From Chlorobiaceae bacterium (GTDB taxonomy: Bacteria; Bacteroidota; Chlorobiia; Chlorobiales; Chlorobiaceae): 48,957 nucleotides of DNA. Location of the stretch: NCBI GenBank assembly GCA_013334435.1, contig JAAXXP010000007.1, positions 1 to 48,957 on the forward strand, in the 5' to 3' direction. Positions 10,864 to 19,307 of this stretch are shown piece by piece. Both the position numbers and the translations under genes were made by a program. A model generated the notes under the pieces. The model had not been told where the DNA came from. It saw only the letters and a program-made list of their open reading frames with translations, and ran no database searches. Within the stretch, counting starts at the first letter, position 1; each line of letters begins with the position of its first letter.

Positions 10864-11664
10864 CTAATTCGGCTGGTAGCTGTGCACGCTGTTCTGCGCC
10901 GAAGGAAGGTAGTTCACACCGAACCAGCAGACCAGCAGCACGAGAAACGAGAGGGCCAGATACCACTGCAGTCTGCCGGAGCCGGTCTTGTTGGCCGAAA
11001 GATGCAGATAGCCGAGATAGGCCAGCCACGATATGAAGGCCCAGGTCTCCTTCGGGTCCCAGGTCCAGTAGTGCCCCCATGCCTCCTTCGCCCAGAGCGC
11101 ACCGAACACGAGGCCGAAGGTGAGCAGGACAAAACCCAGCAGCGCAAGATAGTGCGACAGCGAAAAGTCCTGATGGTCGGTCTGAGAGCGGAGCCCGGTG
11201 AAAATGTTGTGCCATGCGGCGGCCGAGGAGGCCGCAAGCAGCACGTAGCCGATAAGGTAGACAACCACATGGGGAATGAACCAGACGCTCTGCAGGGCTG
11301 GCATGAGAGCCTTGTCGAACACATCCGGGGTAGAGAGGTTGATGACGAGAAAAAATGCGGCGAGCGACATGCAGTAGTATTTAAGCCAGCCGACCTTCCA
11401 GCGGTATTCCACAAGAAATCCCACAACGGGAATAAGCGCGGCATACCACAGCCTTGTCTCGCCAAGCGTTCTGAGCGGCGGACGTTCGAGGGCGACCCAG
11501 TAGGCGGCGATAAACCACCCGAGCAGCACGGTTCCGGCAACCATGACGAGATAGGATGGAATGCGCAGCGCCGGAAAGCGCCGCGAGGCAAAGCGAAGGA
11601 TCGAACCGGCAGCCCAGCAGACCATAGCGAGCGTGGCGATCAGTGGAAAATCGGCAAGTGTCAT
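10864..11664 (-). CDS. ccsA: Cytochrome c biogenesis protein CcsA (CcsB/ResC-type), System II
   Basis: Integral membrane haem-handling subunit of the System II cytochrome c synthase. It carries haem to the outer face for attachment to CxxCH motifs. About eight hydrophobic segments are visible, and the tryptophan-rich haem-binding WWD motif appears as WGHYWTWDPKETW near residue 197. I chose the ATG at 11664 (MTLADFPLIA, 266 aa). It overlaps the resB stop in an ATGA, a coupling typical of partner subunits. The track's extra 43 N-terminal residues lie inside resB and are not conserved. Confidence 0.93.
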   Translation of the reverse strand: MTLADFPLIATLAMVCWAAGSILRFASRRFPALRIPSYLVMVAGTVLLGWFIAAYWVALERPPLRTLGETRLWYAALIPVVGFLVEYRWKVGWLKYYCMSLAAFFLVINLSTPDVFDKALMPALQSVWFIPHVVVYLIGYVLLAASSAAAWHNIFTGLRSQTDHQDFSLSHYLALLGFVLLTFGLVFGALWAKEAWGHYWTWDPKETWAFISWLAYLGYLHLSANKTGSGRLQWYLALSFLVLLVCWFGVNYLPSAQNSVHSYQPN

Positions 11665-12893
11665 ACGCTCCCTCCCCGTTTCATTCCCTTCCAGAAAAAC
11701 ATGGCGTTGCCGGCCATGATCATGAAAAAACCGCAGTATACAGCGGGAAGCCAGGGGTCCCTGACTGCCTCGATCAGACTGAGCTGCGACCACCGCCCTG
11801 CCTTTTCGTCATACCCCATCTGGTACAGTTTCCATCCGTCGAACTCCACCGGCTTGTTCACCTCGAGTATCGCAGGTTTTCTGCCCCGACTGCCGCTGAG
11901 CACCACCCCGGAACGGAAGACTTTCGGCGTACCGGGAAACATGACCAGAAAATAGCGGCCGAGCTGCACCACTCCGGGACGTACAGAAGGACTTCCGGTG
12001 TTCAGCCATCGATCGACGCTTTTTCCGGCAGCACTGATCCTGACCCTGGCGTAGGGGATCCCGTTTTCCGGGTCCGCCGGACGGGGATTTCCGCTGCTGT
12101 CCGGAAGCGCATGCCCCAGATATTCGAGCACCTTCACCTCGAAGCCGGGCCATACCGCCCGGTATCCTTTGCCGACCTCGGCAACGCTGCCGGATTTTCC
12201 GGGTATTACCCGGTCGGACCCCGGATCGTAGAGCACCAGCTGAGGGCTGTACTCTTCAATGGAAAAATCGTCGAGATAGACGGAAAAAGGAAGCTGGACC
12301 ATGCGGTTCTCCTCCGGAATATACGCCCTGCTGTTCTGGCGTCCCTCATAGACCGGAATGATGAGACGCTGCAGGTCGGGTGCTCCTGCAAGCCCGGCGG
12401 CAAGGGCGATCCAGAAGCCGCCGTGAAAAAGCATGAACTGGAGGTTCGAAGGTCTGAACGGAATGGTCTTCCAGACAACCGAAAGGCCGAGATTGGAGAG
12501 AAACAGAAGCACCGTCAGCAGAAAAGGCCACCCGGAAAAAATACGGTTGAGGCCCAGGCGTGCGGGCAGCGAAGCGCCGGTCATCCCCCCCTGGGGAATG
12601 ACGCCCCCGAGGAGGGAAAGAAAGGCGATCCCGAAAATAAGCGAGAGACCGAGCGGAATGCCGCCCAGCCAGACAACAAAGGGTTTGTTCCTGAATGCGA
12701 CACCCAGCAAAACAAGCAAGGCGGCGAAAACGGCGAGAAACACGCCATTGAACGGCCAGGAGAGTACCGGCACGCCCACCCCGCCGGCAAGATACTGGAT
12801 TGCGAATCCGGTGCTCACAACCAGAAGCGTAACGATCGACGACAAACGGAAACTCCGGACATCTTCAAACCATCCACAGGAAACTTTACTCAT
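11661..12893 (-). CDS. resB: ResB-family cytochrome c biogenesis protein (Ccs1), System II
   Basis: Partner of CcsA in cytochrome c maturation, with several transmembrane helices in the N-terminal third and one near the C terminus flanking a large periplasmic domain. Visible hydrophobic spans include SSIVTLLVVSTGFAIQYLAG and the C-terminal WLPAVYCGFFMIMAGNAMFFW, which precedes the Lys/Arg-rich tail. I chose the ATG at 12893 (MSKVSCGWFED, 410 aa) because the track start at 12944 lies inside the upstream regulator gene. The HTH regulator ends 10 nt upstream and ccsA overlaps by 4 nt, so the three form one operon. Confidence 0.88.
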   Translation of the reverse strand: MSKVSCGWFEDVRSFRLSSIVTLLVVSTGFAIQYLAGGVGVPVLSWPFNGVFLAVFAALLVLLGVAFRNKPFVVWLGGIPLGLSLIFGIAFLSLLGGVIPQGGMTGASLPARLGLNRIFSGWPFLLTVLLFLSNLGLSVVWKTIPFRPSNLQFMLFHGGFWIALAAGLAGAPDLQRLIIPVYEGRQNSRAYIPEENRMVQLPFSVYLDDFSIEEYSPQLVLYDPGSDRVIPGKSGSVAEVGKGYRAVWPGFEVKVLEYLGHALPDSSGNPRPADPENGIPYARVRISAAGKSVDRWLNTGSPSVRPGVVQLGRYFLVMFPGTPKVFRSGVVLSGSRGRKPAILEVNKPVEFDGWKLYQMGYDEKAGRWSQLSLIEAVRDPWLPAVYCGFFMIMAGNAMFFWKGMKRGGSV

Positions 12894-12903
12894 AACTTCT
12901 TCT

Positions 12904-13236
12904 TTATGAACACTGACGTCCTTCTGCTGCCGTAGCGGTTTCACCCTCCTTTTTCAGAAGCTGGCAGCATTTGCAGACGATGAAATGAAGCTCCTCGACC
13001 GATGCCTCGTCGCATATTTTCTTGACCGCAGCCTTGATTTCCTGGCGATAAAGCTTGGTTCTGGGCAATTGCAGACCTCGCTTTTTATGAATATACTGCG
13101 ACACGGCAGCCGGAGTCACTCCGAGCCTTTTTGCCGCCTGGGACTGCGTCAAGCCGGTTTTGACCAGCTCGATGGCCAGATCTGCACGAATCTGCGGAAG
13201 ATAGTACCAAACTGCCTTTTCACAGGGAAATATCAC
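12904..13236 (-). CDS. Small HTH transcriptional regulator with cysteine cluster (COG2522-like)
   Basis: A 110-residue predicted DNA-binding protein. Residues 28-55 form a helix-turn-helix (LTQSQAAKRLGVTPAAVSQY). The N-terminal CEKAVWYYLPQIRADLA block resembles the archaeal/bacterial COG2522 family. Cysteines at 5, 75, 88, 90, 91 and 109 include a CKCC cluster, so metal, Fe-S or haem-linked sensing is possible; this is inference. It is the first gene of the resB-ccsA operon and is divergent from a haem-binding protein gene, with a 60-nt shared promoter region. It may therefore regulate cytochrome c assembly. Confidence 0.75.
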   Translation of the reverse strand: MIFPCEKAVWYYLPQIRADLAIELVKTGLTQSQAAKRLGVTPAAVSQYIHKKRGLQLPRTKLYRQEIKAAVKKICDEASVEELHFIVCKCCQLLKKEGETATAAEGRQCS

Positions 13237-13296
13237 TATAGTTTCCGGTTAAACGTTTAAGATAAAAAAGGAAATTCCTGAAAATTCTTCTAATCG

Positions 13297-13785
13297 ATGT
13301 CTGCATATTCCTTCAAAAAAGCTGCAAGCAGGCTGGTGGTTGGCCTCATGATCGTCCAGTTCATTCCACTCGACCGGATCAATCCGCCGGAAACATCGCC
13401 GGTAAAAGCACCGGTCAAGATTACGGCGATTCTGGAAAAGTCCTGTTTCGACTGCCACTCCTTTCGTACAAAATGGAGCGCTCCGGCATATATCGCTCCG
13501 GCCTCATGGGCGGCTTCGGCAATGGTGTCCGGGGGACGCCGTGCGCTGAATTTTTCAGAGTGGGACAACGCCAACACGACGATTGCCGTGCACCGGATGC
13601 GAGCTGTCAGGAAAACCGTTCTTGAGGGCAGCGGTCATCAACCGCTCTACTATGGCCTGTACCCGCAATCAAGAATGAGTACAGAGGAACGCACTCTGCT
13701 GCTGAACTGGATCGACTCGTACGACAGGAAACAGCTCACGGGATTTAAAAATTCAGGGAGTACCCTTCGGGATAAAAGCTTCTGA
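13297..13785 (+). CDS. Haem-binding domain protein, membrane-anchored
   Basis: A 162-residue protein with an N-terminal membrane anchor or signal (RLVVGLMIVQFI) and one c-type haem motif, CFDCH at residues 50-54. It is followed by the family pattern around APASWA and GRRALNFSEWD seen in small haem-binding proteins of Bacteroidota-type genomes (the Haem_bd family, as I recall it). It is probably an extracytoplasmic electron carrier or peroxidase-linked haem protein. It diverges from the HTH/resB/ccsA operon, which would mature it. The last 41 nt overlap the convergent LOG-family gene. Confidence 0.8.
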   Translation: MSAYSFKKAASRLVVGLMIVQFIPLDRINPPETSPVKAPVKITAILEKSCFDCHSFRTKWSAPAYIAPASWAASAMVSGGRRALNFSEWDNANTTIAVHRMRAVRKTVLEGSGHQPLYYGLYPQSRMSTEERTLLLNWIDSYDRKQLTGFKNSGSTLRDKSF

Positions 13786-14482
13786 TTATCGGCACCACCC
13801 GGTCCAGATCGTCTTCAAGATAAATAAAATCCAGGTCGGATGTGTCGATATAACCATGGCTGCCGCACATGGTGTCCCGTACCCAGCCATAAAATCCGTC
13901 CCAGTAGGCCCTGCCGATGAGGATAACCGGAAACCGGGCGCTTTTTCCGGTCTGGATCAGGGTGATCGCCTCGGAAACCTCGTCGAGCGTACCGAAGCCG
14001 CCGGGAAGAGCGATGAATGCCTGAGAGTATTTCAGAAACATGACCTTACGGACAAAAAAATACTGGAAGGTGACCAGACGTCCGTTATCGATATACCGGT
14101 TGGGCCGCTGCTGGTTGGGAAGGCTGATATTGAACCCTATCGAAATACCTCCCGCTTCCTGGGCCCCCCTGTTGGCCGCCTCCATGGCCCCCGGACCGCC
14201 TCCGGTAATCACCGCAAACCCTTCGCGCGCCAGCAGCGCGCCGGCATTGCGGGCGAGAGCGTATCCGATGCTGCCGGGCGCTTCCCGCGTAGAACCAAAA
14301 ACCGTAACGGCCGGGCCGGTTTCGGACATGGTTTCGAAACCGCTGACGAATTCCGCCATGATTTTGAATACCCGCCATCCGTCGACCATGAAATCGGTAT
14401 CCCGGCCTGAAACCGGCTTAACCGGCAGCGCATCGGCGGGTGTTTTTTCGCACCTTTGGTCTGAAGAAAGCGGTTTGTTCAT
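13745..14482 (-). CDS. LOG-family protein (TIGR00730-type Rossmann fold)
   Basis: Cytoplasmic Rossmann-fold protein of the family once labelled lysine decarboxylase, now linked to nucleoside 5'-monophosphate phosphoribohydrolase (LOG) activity. Diagnostic motifs are GGGPGAMEAANRGA and PGGFGTLDE (around residues 155-163), the latter forming the phosphate and ribose site. At 245 aa it has about 55 extra N-terminal residues compared with minimal LOG proteins. The exact substrate cannot be read from sequence. The 3' end overlaps the haem-protein gene, and pabA lies upstream on the same strand (24 nt gap). Confidence 0.86.
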   Translation of the reverse strand: MNKPLSSDQRCEKTPADALPVKPVSGRDTDFMVDGWRVFKIMAEFVSGFETMSETGPAVTVFGSTREAPGSIGYALARNAGALLAREGFAVITGGGPGAMEAANRGAQEAGGISIGFNISLPNQQRPNRYIDNGRLVTFQYFFVRKVMFLKYSQAFIALPGGFGTLDEVSEAITLIQTGKSARFPVILIGRAYWDGFYGWVRDTMCGSHGYIDTSDLDFIYLEDDLDRVVPIIRSFYPEGYSLNF

Positions 14483-14506
14483 GGAAATCCGGAGGTCGGC
14501 TCCGCC

Positions 14507-15076
14507 TTAAGGCTGCAGTTCCAGAAAGTTTCTGATAATCTTCTTTCCCTCTCCCGTCATGATCGATTCAGGGTGGAACTGCACTCCGTAGAGACGCATT
14601 TCCACACAGTCCATGCCCATGATGGTGCCGTCTTCCGTCCAGGCTCTCACCTTCAGCGCAGGAGGAAGCGACTCCCGTTCGACGATGAGCGAGTGGTACC
14701 TTGTGGCGATGAACGGGTTCTGCACTCCCCTGAACAAGCCGGTGCCGTCGTGATGGACCATTGAGGTCTTGCCGTGCATGATCTGGCCGGCCCTGATGAC
14801 CCTGCCGCCCAGCGCCGCGCCAATTGACTGATGCCCCAGACAGACGCCGAGAAGAGGAATGCTGCCCTGAAGTTCCCTGATAAGCGGAACCGATACGCCT
14901 GCATCATCGGGAGTTCCCGGTCCGGGCGAAATGACGATTTTATCGGGAGCGCGCCGGATGATCTCTTCGACGCTTATCCCGTCGTTTCTGAAAACTTCGA
15001 CCGATGCGCCGGATTCCCCGATGTACTGGACAAGGTTATAGGTGAACGAATCATAATTATCTATAACGAGAATCAT
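14507..15076 (-). CDS. pabA: Anthranilate/aminodeoxychorismate synthase glutamine amidotransferase
   Basis: Class I glutamine amidotransferase subunit supplying ammonia to chorismate-utilising partners for tryptophan or folate synthesis. The catalytic triad is Cys79 (GVCLGHQ), His168 and Glu170 (FHPES). The N-terminal MILVIDNYDSFTYNLVQY is typical of TrpG/PabA. At 189 aa it is a stand-alone glutaminase. No trpE or pabB is adjacent, so the TrpG versus PabA assignment is open, and many bacteria use one such subunit for both. Confidence 0.9.
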   Translation of the reverse strand: MILVIDNYDSFTYNLVQYIGESGASVEVFRNDGISVEEIIRRAPDKIVISPGPGTPDDAGVSVPLIRELQGSIPLLGVCLGHQSIGAALGGRVIRAGQIMHGKTSMVHHDGTGLFRGVQNPFIATRYHSLIVERESLPPALKVRAWTEDGTIMGMDCVEMRLYGVQFHPESIMTGEGKKIIRNFLELQP

Positions 15077-15097
15077 GCGGAAACAAACATTATACGG

Positions 15098-16354
15098 TTA
15101 AAGAAAAAATTTACGGCCCTGTTCCCTGCCGGCGACAAAACGGAACATCTCTTCATAAGCGGCGCTCATGACGACCTGCCTTCGCTCCATGACCTTCCGG
15201 GCGGTTTCAACCGCCTTGTCGATCATATAGGGCCCGAATCCATCGGCAGCGCTCCCCCAGGTAAAGGGATATACCTCTCTGGGAGGAAATCCCCCGCCGA
15301 AAACATTCGCCGATGTGCCTACGATAGTGCCGGTATTGAACATCGAGTTGATCGAGCATTTCGCGTGATCACCCATCAGAAGACCGAGAAACTGCAGTCC
15401 GGTGGAAATCTCCATGCCCTCCATAAGCAGTTTGACGCTGCCGTAGTTGTTCTTCAGATCGGAGGTATTGGTGCCCGCACCGAGGTTGCACCATGACGAA
15501 ATATATGAATGACCCAGGAAGCCGTCATGCTGTTTGTTCGCAAACGGTTCGACAAGGGAATCTTCAACCTCACCGCCGACTTTCGAGGCTGTACCGACAA
15601 ACACATTGCTGTATACCCTGGCTGAGGCCTTGACCTTCGCCCAGGGAGCCAGAAAGACATTGTTCATAAGAAGAGCATGGGATTCGACCACCGCCCCACT
15701 CCCGATGCTGATGAAACCGTCCTCCGCATCGAGCACGGCTCCGGCTTTGACTACCGCTCCCGGTGCGACGTAAATATTCGAACGGTTCACGATGACCGCG
15801 GAAGGGTGAATGTCGCCGGCAAGCACGCCTGCCTCGATATATCTGCCGTCCAGCTCCATTTCGTCGGCATGAAAAGCTATGACATCCCAGAGATTGTCGA
15901 CAACCCGGAATCCTTCGACCTGCCGGACCGAAAGGCACTCCGCAAGCACGTCCGTATCGATCAGGCCCGCCGGACGACCACCTGAGAGTCCGGGAAACCG
16001 GGAACGAGGCATGCGGGCGAAGAGGAGATTGTCACCCTGCATAAGCGCGCAACCGGGATCGAGAGCGGCATGGATGATGATTTCGGCGGCAACGTCGTCA
16101 GAGACCAGCCTGCCGTTGATGAGGAAAAGCTCATCCCCGTCGATTCTGTTGAGAATTCTTTCCGGGTGCTGTTCGCCATAGAACGGTGCGAGGTACTCTC
16201 TCAGGTGCCATGTCAGCCGCACCGAGCCTGCCGTTGCATCCTCAAGTTTTTCGGCAAGGGAACGAAACCCGGTATAGAGACCATAAACGGGTTTGAAATT
16301 AACCAGCGGTTTCAGGCGCGAAACCTTCTCATCTTCAAAAACCAGATACTGCAT
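15098..16354 (-). CDS. GlmU-like putative sugar nucleotidyltransferase (TIGR03991-type)
   Basis: A 418-residue protein related to the alternative bacterial GlmU-like family: an N-terminal degenerate nucleotidyltransferase region (MQYLVFEDEKV, FLINGRLV) and a C-terminal left-handed beta-helix of hexapeptide repeats. The helix region reads IYVAPGAVVKAGAVLDA, then GSGAVVESHALLMNNVFLAP. It probably makes or modifies an activated amino sugar for envelope polysaccharides, but the reaction is not established. It sits 30 nt downstream of the lipid kinase gene and just upstream of pabA. Confidence 0.82.
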   Translation of the reverse strand: MQYLVFEDEKVSRLKPLVNFKPVYGLYTGFRSLAEKLEDATAGSVRLTWHLREYLAPFYGEQHPERILNRIDGDELFLINGRLVSDDVAAEIIIHAALDPGCALMQGDNLLFARMPRSRFPGLSGGRPAGLIDTDVLAECLSVRQVEGFRVVDNLWDVIAFHADEMELDGRYIEAGVLAGDIHPSAVIVNRSNIYVAPGAVVKAGAVLDAEDGFISIGSGAVVESHALLMNNVFLAPWAKVKASARVYSNVFVGTASKVGGEVEDSLVEPFANKQHDGFLGHSYISSWCNLGAGTNTSDLKNNYGSVKLLMEGMEISTGLQFLGLLMGDHAKCSINSMFNTGTIVGTSANVFGGGFPPREVYPFTWGSAADGFGPYMIDKAVETARKVMERRQVVMSAAYEEMFRFVAGREQGRKFFL

Positions 16355-16384
16355 CGTTTTATCGGTGACTATCGGATTATTCGC

Positions 16385-17293
16385 TTAAGGGGAGACAACC
16401 GTAAGCGCGGCAGGAGCGACAGATATGATGATCCTCCCTGGCAGGCTCTCGAAAACCTCTCCGTCCATGTGCATGACATCAGGCTCCGCCATGATTATCT
16501 CTATGGAACTAGCCTTGCAGTAAACCACCTTCGGGTCCTGAATCTGGCTGCCGCGAAGATACTTCACAACATAGCTCAAAAATGCAAGTTTCGGTATGGA
16601 TTTCAGAATACAGACATCAAGCAGCCCGTCTGCCGGATCCGCATCGGGAGCGATACGGAACCTGCCTCCCTCGATTTTACCGTTCGAGACGGAAAACGCG
16701 AAAACAGGCTCATGCATTTCAAAAACGGCATCGGGAGCAGTGATTTTAATATGCATTTTTAGCGGCGCATAACCTACGAGGACACTGAAAAGTGCATGCG
16801 CGTAACTGAGTTCGCCCTTGAGCCAGGTCGTGCGCTTGACTGCTTCGGCAATTCTTCCGGTCAGCCCCATTCCGAGGGAGTTCACAAAAAAACGCCGTTC
16901 TTCGCCGTTGAAGGAAACATAGCCGAGATCGACCTTACGCCGTTGACCGGCAAGACAATCCTGCAGTGCGGCGCCGGCATCTCCGCTGCCCCCGAGCGTC
17001 TTGACGAAATCGTTTGCCGAACCGAGAGGAAGCACCCCGACGGCAATATCGCTGCCGGCAACGGCATTGACCACTTCATGCAGCGTTCCGTCACCTCCGC
17101 AGGCAACGAGACAGTCGCTCCTGACACTCGCATCGAGAGCGATTTCGCTGGCATGACCGGCGTAGGCGGTTGTCATGAGGGAGGCGCCGTCAAGACTGCA
17201 GACCCTGCCCCGAAGCCAGGGTTCAAGGCGCGCAGCCCTGCCTTTGTCAGCCTCGGGATTGAAAATAAAGGTAAAACGGCACCGTTCAGGCAT
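16385..17293 (-). CDS. Diacylglycerol kinase-family lipid kinase
   Basis: Predicted soluble lipid kinase of the DAGK catalytic superfamily (YegS/DgkB-like). The nucleotide-binding GGDGT is at residues 66-70, followed by PLGSANDFVKTLG and the C-terminal beta-sandwich with DPADGLLDV. I chose the ATG at 17293 (MPERCRFTFIFNP, 302 aa) because a strong ribosome site GGAGG sits 6 nt upstream. The 392-aa track ORF extends into the phosphatase gene in another frame. It overlaps the phosphatase stop by 8 nt, so the two are translationally coupled. Whether the substrate is diacylglycerol, sphingosine or another lipid is unknown. Confidence 0.88.
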   Translation of the reverse strand: MPERCRFTFIFNPEADKGRAARLEPWLRGRVCSLDGASLMTTAYAGHASEIALDASVRSDCLVACGGDGTLHEVVNAVAGSDIAVGVLPLGSANDFVKTLGGSGDAGAALQDCLAGQRRKVDLGYVSFNGEERRFFVNSLGMGLTGRIAEAVKRTTWLKGELSYAHALFSVLVGYAPLKMHIKITAPDAVFEMHEPVFAFSVSNGKIEGGRFRIAPDADPADGLLDVCILKSIPKLAFLSYVVKYLRGSQIQDPKVVYCKASSIEIIMAEPDVMHMDGEVFESLPGRIIISVAPAALTVVSP

Positions 17294-17792
17294 CACCAAC
17301 CTCCGGAAAACGATGATGCTCCGCAAGAGAGCTGAGGATATGGGCGGAAGCCAGGAACAGATCGTCCATAACCCGCATGAAATCCTTTTCCGTTCCGTAG
17401 TAGGGATCCGCAATTTCCTCGTGATCGCGACCGGGCACGAACGACATGGCGAGCCGCAGCCTGGGCTTCCCGGCAAATCCCGTGATCCGGCCGATATCCT
17501 CGTAATTTTCGTGGTCCATCGCGAATATCCAGTCGTACCGGTCGAGATCGAGATCGTCGACACAGCGGGCTCTGATCTGCGCGATATCGATACCGAAACC
17601 CCAAGCCGCGGCTACAGCCCGCTCATCGGGAAATGAGCCTCGCTGATAGCCACAGGTGCCTGCGGAATCCACCATAACACGGTGACCGAGCCCTTCGGCG
17701 ATGGCATGCCGGCGAAACACGCCTTCCGCCATGGGAGAGCGGCAGATATTTTCATAACACACAAAAAGTATGTTCAGCGACAAATCGATCAC
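17286..17792 (-). CDS. Low-molecular-weight protein tyrosine phosphatase
   Basis: Cysteine-dependent phosphatase with the P-loop CX5R seen as CYENICRSP (Cys12, Arg18 from my start) and the general-acid Asp in ADPYY. The track begins at a TTG (17801), but the ribosome site AGAGGAG touches that codon directly. The GTG at 17792 has a 9-nt spacing and is the better start, giving 168 aa. It is coupled to the downstream lipid kinase by an 8-nt overlap. Such enzymes often act on bacterial tyrosine kinases of polysaccharide export, but no kinase is nearby. The arsC-like gene at 29.6 kb is a distant relative with a different resolving-cysteine pattern. Confidence 0.9.
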   Translation of the reverse strand: MIDLSLNILFVCYENICRSPMAEGVFRRHAIAEGLGHRVMVDSAGTCGYQRGSFPDERAVAAAWGFGIDIAQIRARCVDDLDLDRYDWIFAMDHENYEDIGRITGFAGKPRLRLAMSFVPGRDHEEIADPYYGTEKDFMRVMDDLFLASAHILSSLAEHHRFPEVGDA

Positions 17793-17992
17793 GCTATTCA
17801 ACTCCTCTGAAATTATTCACTGCATACTACTGCCTTTGCGTAAAAAAATAACTATTTTTACGGCTGACGGATTTTACTGCCGGACAGAACACCTCACAAT
17901 ACCCGCATTAATGCATCAGATAATACGGCGAATGCTGCATACATGAAAAATAAAGGATATATTTAATCCGGATAATTCAAATAAAAACCTTT

Positions 17993-19198
17993 ATGAAACG
18001 CTGTCCCGTATCGCGTCTGCCGATCAGGGAAAAGCCTGAATGGGTAGCGCCTCACGCCGAAAACGGTTACGACACCGTGTTCTGTCTGATTGGCGACGAC
18101 ATCATTCATTTTGTACACCGCTCCGCAAAACCGGAAATCTCGCTGGCAGGAATAGACTCCCGCCGGTTCCTGACAATCCTCAAAGATCTCAATCTTTCCG
18201 GAATTCCGCTCTACCTGATAGTCAATTTCGAAAAGGTAACGGACATCGAATACCTGTACAGCAAGAATTTCCTGAATTTCGTGTTCAACTGGGGGAGAAA
18301 CATCCGGGTGATCGTCCTGTACAACGTAAACAACGAAATACGAAACGATCTTGACCGCTTCTGCCTGATCGCTCCGGAAAACGTCTGCATGACCAGCACC
18401 GGAAGCTACCGGGAGGCTGTCGAAAAGATCCTGGACATGAAAAAGAGAAAAAGCTGGGTCACGGTGGAGGAGAACCCGTCATCCGGATCAACGGAACTGA
18501 AAAAGGAGCTGCTCGCTTCCATGACCCGGATATCCCTGCTCCATATTCTCAACCAGCAGATGCATCCCCCTGCCCCCGACCACGAGTTTTACCCCTATTT
18601 TCTTGCCGTCGAGGAGTTCCGCAAGGACATGATAGCGAAGGACGCAATCTACAGGAAAAAGAAAATAAAACTGCAGGAGGAATCAGAGCGGCGGCGCTGC
18701 GAAACGGTCAGCCGTCTGCAGCAGCAGATCTCCCTGCATACCGGATCGGCAAAAGAGCACGAAGGGCGGGTAACGGCGCTCAAGAAAGAAATACAGCGGC
18801 GCGACGAAGAACTGCAGCGGCTGAAAATCGTCGAAGAGAAAAAAAGCCTTTCCGCCGAAGAGATCTGCCGCCGGATATCGGCACTTGGCCGTGATGACCT
18901 TCTTGAAAACATTCGCCAGAGCCACTCCGGCAAAAAAAGCATCGGAGATATTGCGGATCTGAAGCTGAGTGATGAAGACTCGATCTTTATCGAAAAGCTG
19001 AAACGCCTGCACGCGAACCTCACCGAAAACGAACTGCACCTATGCCTGCTCGTCCGTAAAAAGCTCACCACAAAAGCGATTGCACAGATGTACGAAACCT
19101 CTACGAGAGGAATGGAAAGTATCCGGTACCGCCTGCACACGAAACTCGGCCTCGGCAAACACCTCTCGATCAAGGCATACCTCACCGGACTCCAATAA
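17993..19198 (+). CDS. Uncharacterised STAS-like/coiled-coil/LuxR-HTH protein (paralogue A)
   Basis: I do not recognise a named family for the whole 401-aa protein. Residues 1-150 look like an alpha/beta domain resembling STAS or SpoIIAA-like folds (ISLAGIDSRRFLTILKDL, then IPLYLIVNFEKVTDIEYL); this fold call is inference. Residues 215-290 are charged and heptad-like, a probable coiled coil. The C-terminal 65 residues form a LuxR/GerE-type helix-turn-helix (LTENELHLCLLVRKKLTTKA, then TSTRGMESIRYRLHTKL). It has no receiver domain or transmembrane segment. The next gene is a tandem paralogue with the same architecture. A role in sensing coupled to transcription is likely, but the signal and targets are unknown. 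Confidence 0.7.
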   Translation: MKRCPVSRLPIREKPEWVAPHAENGYDTVFCLIGDDIIHFVHRSAKPEISLAGIDSRRFLTILKDLNLSGIPLYLIVNFEKVTDIEYLYSKNFLNFVFNWGRNIRVIVLYNVNNEIRNDLDRFCLIAPENVCMTSTGSYREAVEKILDMKKRKSWVTVEENPSSGSTELKKELLASMTRISLLHILNQQMHPPAPDHEFYPYFLAVEEFRKDMIAKDAIYRKKKIKLQEESERRRCETVSRLQQQISLHTGSAKEHEGRVTALKKEIQRRDEELQRLKIVEEKKSLSAEEICRRISALGRDDLLENIRQSHSGKKSIGDIADLKLSDEDSIFIEKLKRLHANLTENELHLCLLVRKKLTTKAIAQMYETSTRGMESIRYRLHTKLGLGKHLSIKAYLTGLQ

Positions 19199-19280
19199 AA
19201 ATTACAAACGACAGTGTATTTTTTAAAAATAAGTGCGACAAAAAATTGAATACTTCAAAAAAATTCGCCATATTACTTTT

Positions 19281-19296
19281 GTTATCACGTCATAAC
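19281..19296. promoter_or_regulatory. Imperfect palindrome upstream of LuxR-type paralogue B
   Basis: The sequence GTTATcACGTcATAAC is an inverted repeat with GTTAT/ATAAC arms around a self-complementary ACGT core; only the two C residues break the symmetry. It lies 11 nt before the GTG start of paralogue B in an AT-rich 108-nt gap. It could be an operator for one of the two HTH paralogues. Sequence symmetry is the only evidence. Confidence 0.3.
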
Positions 19297-19307
19297 ACAC
19301 TTAAGCC

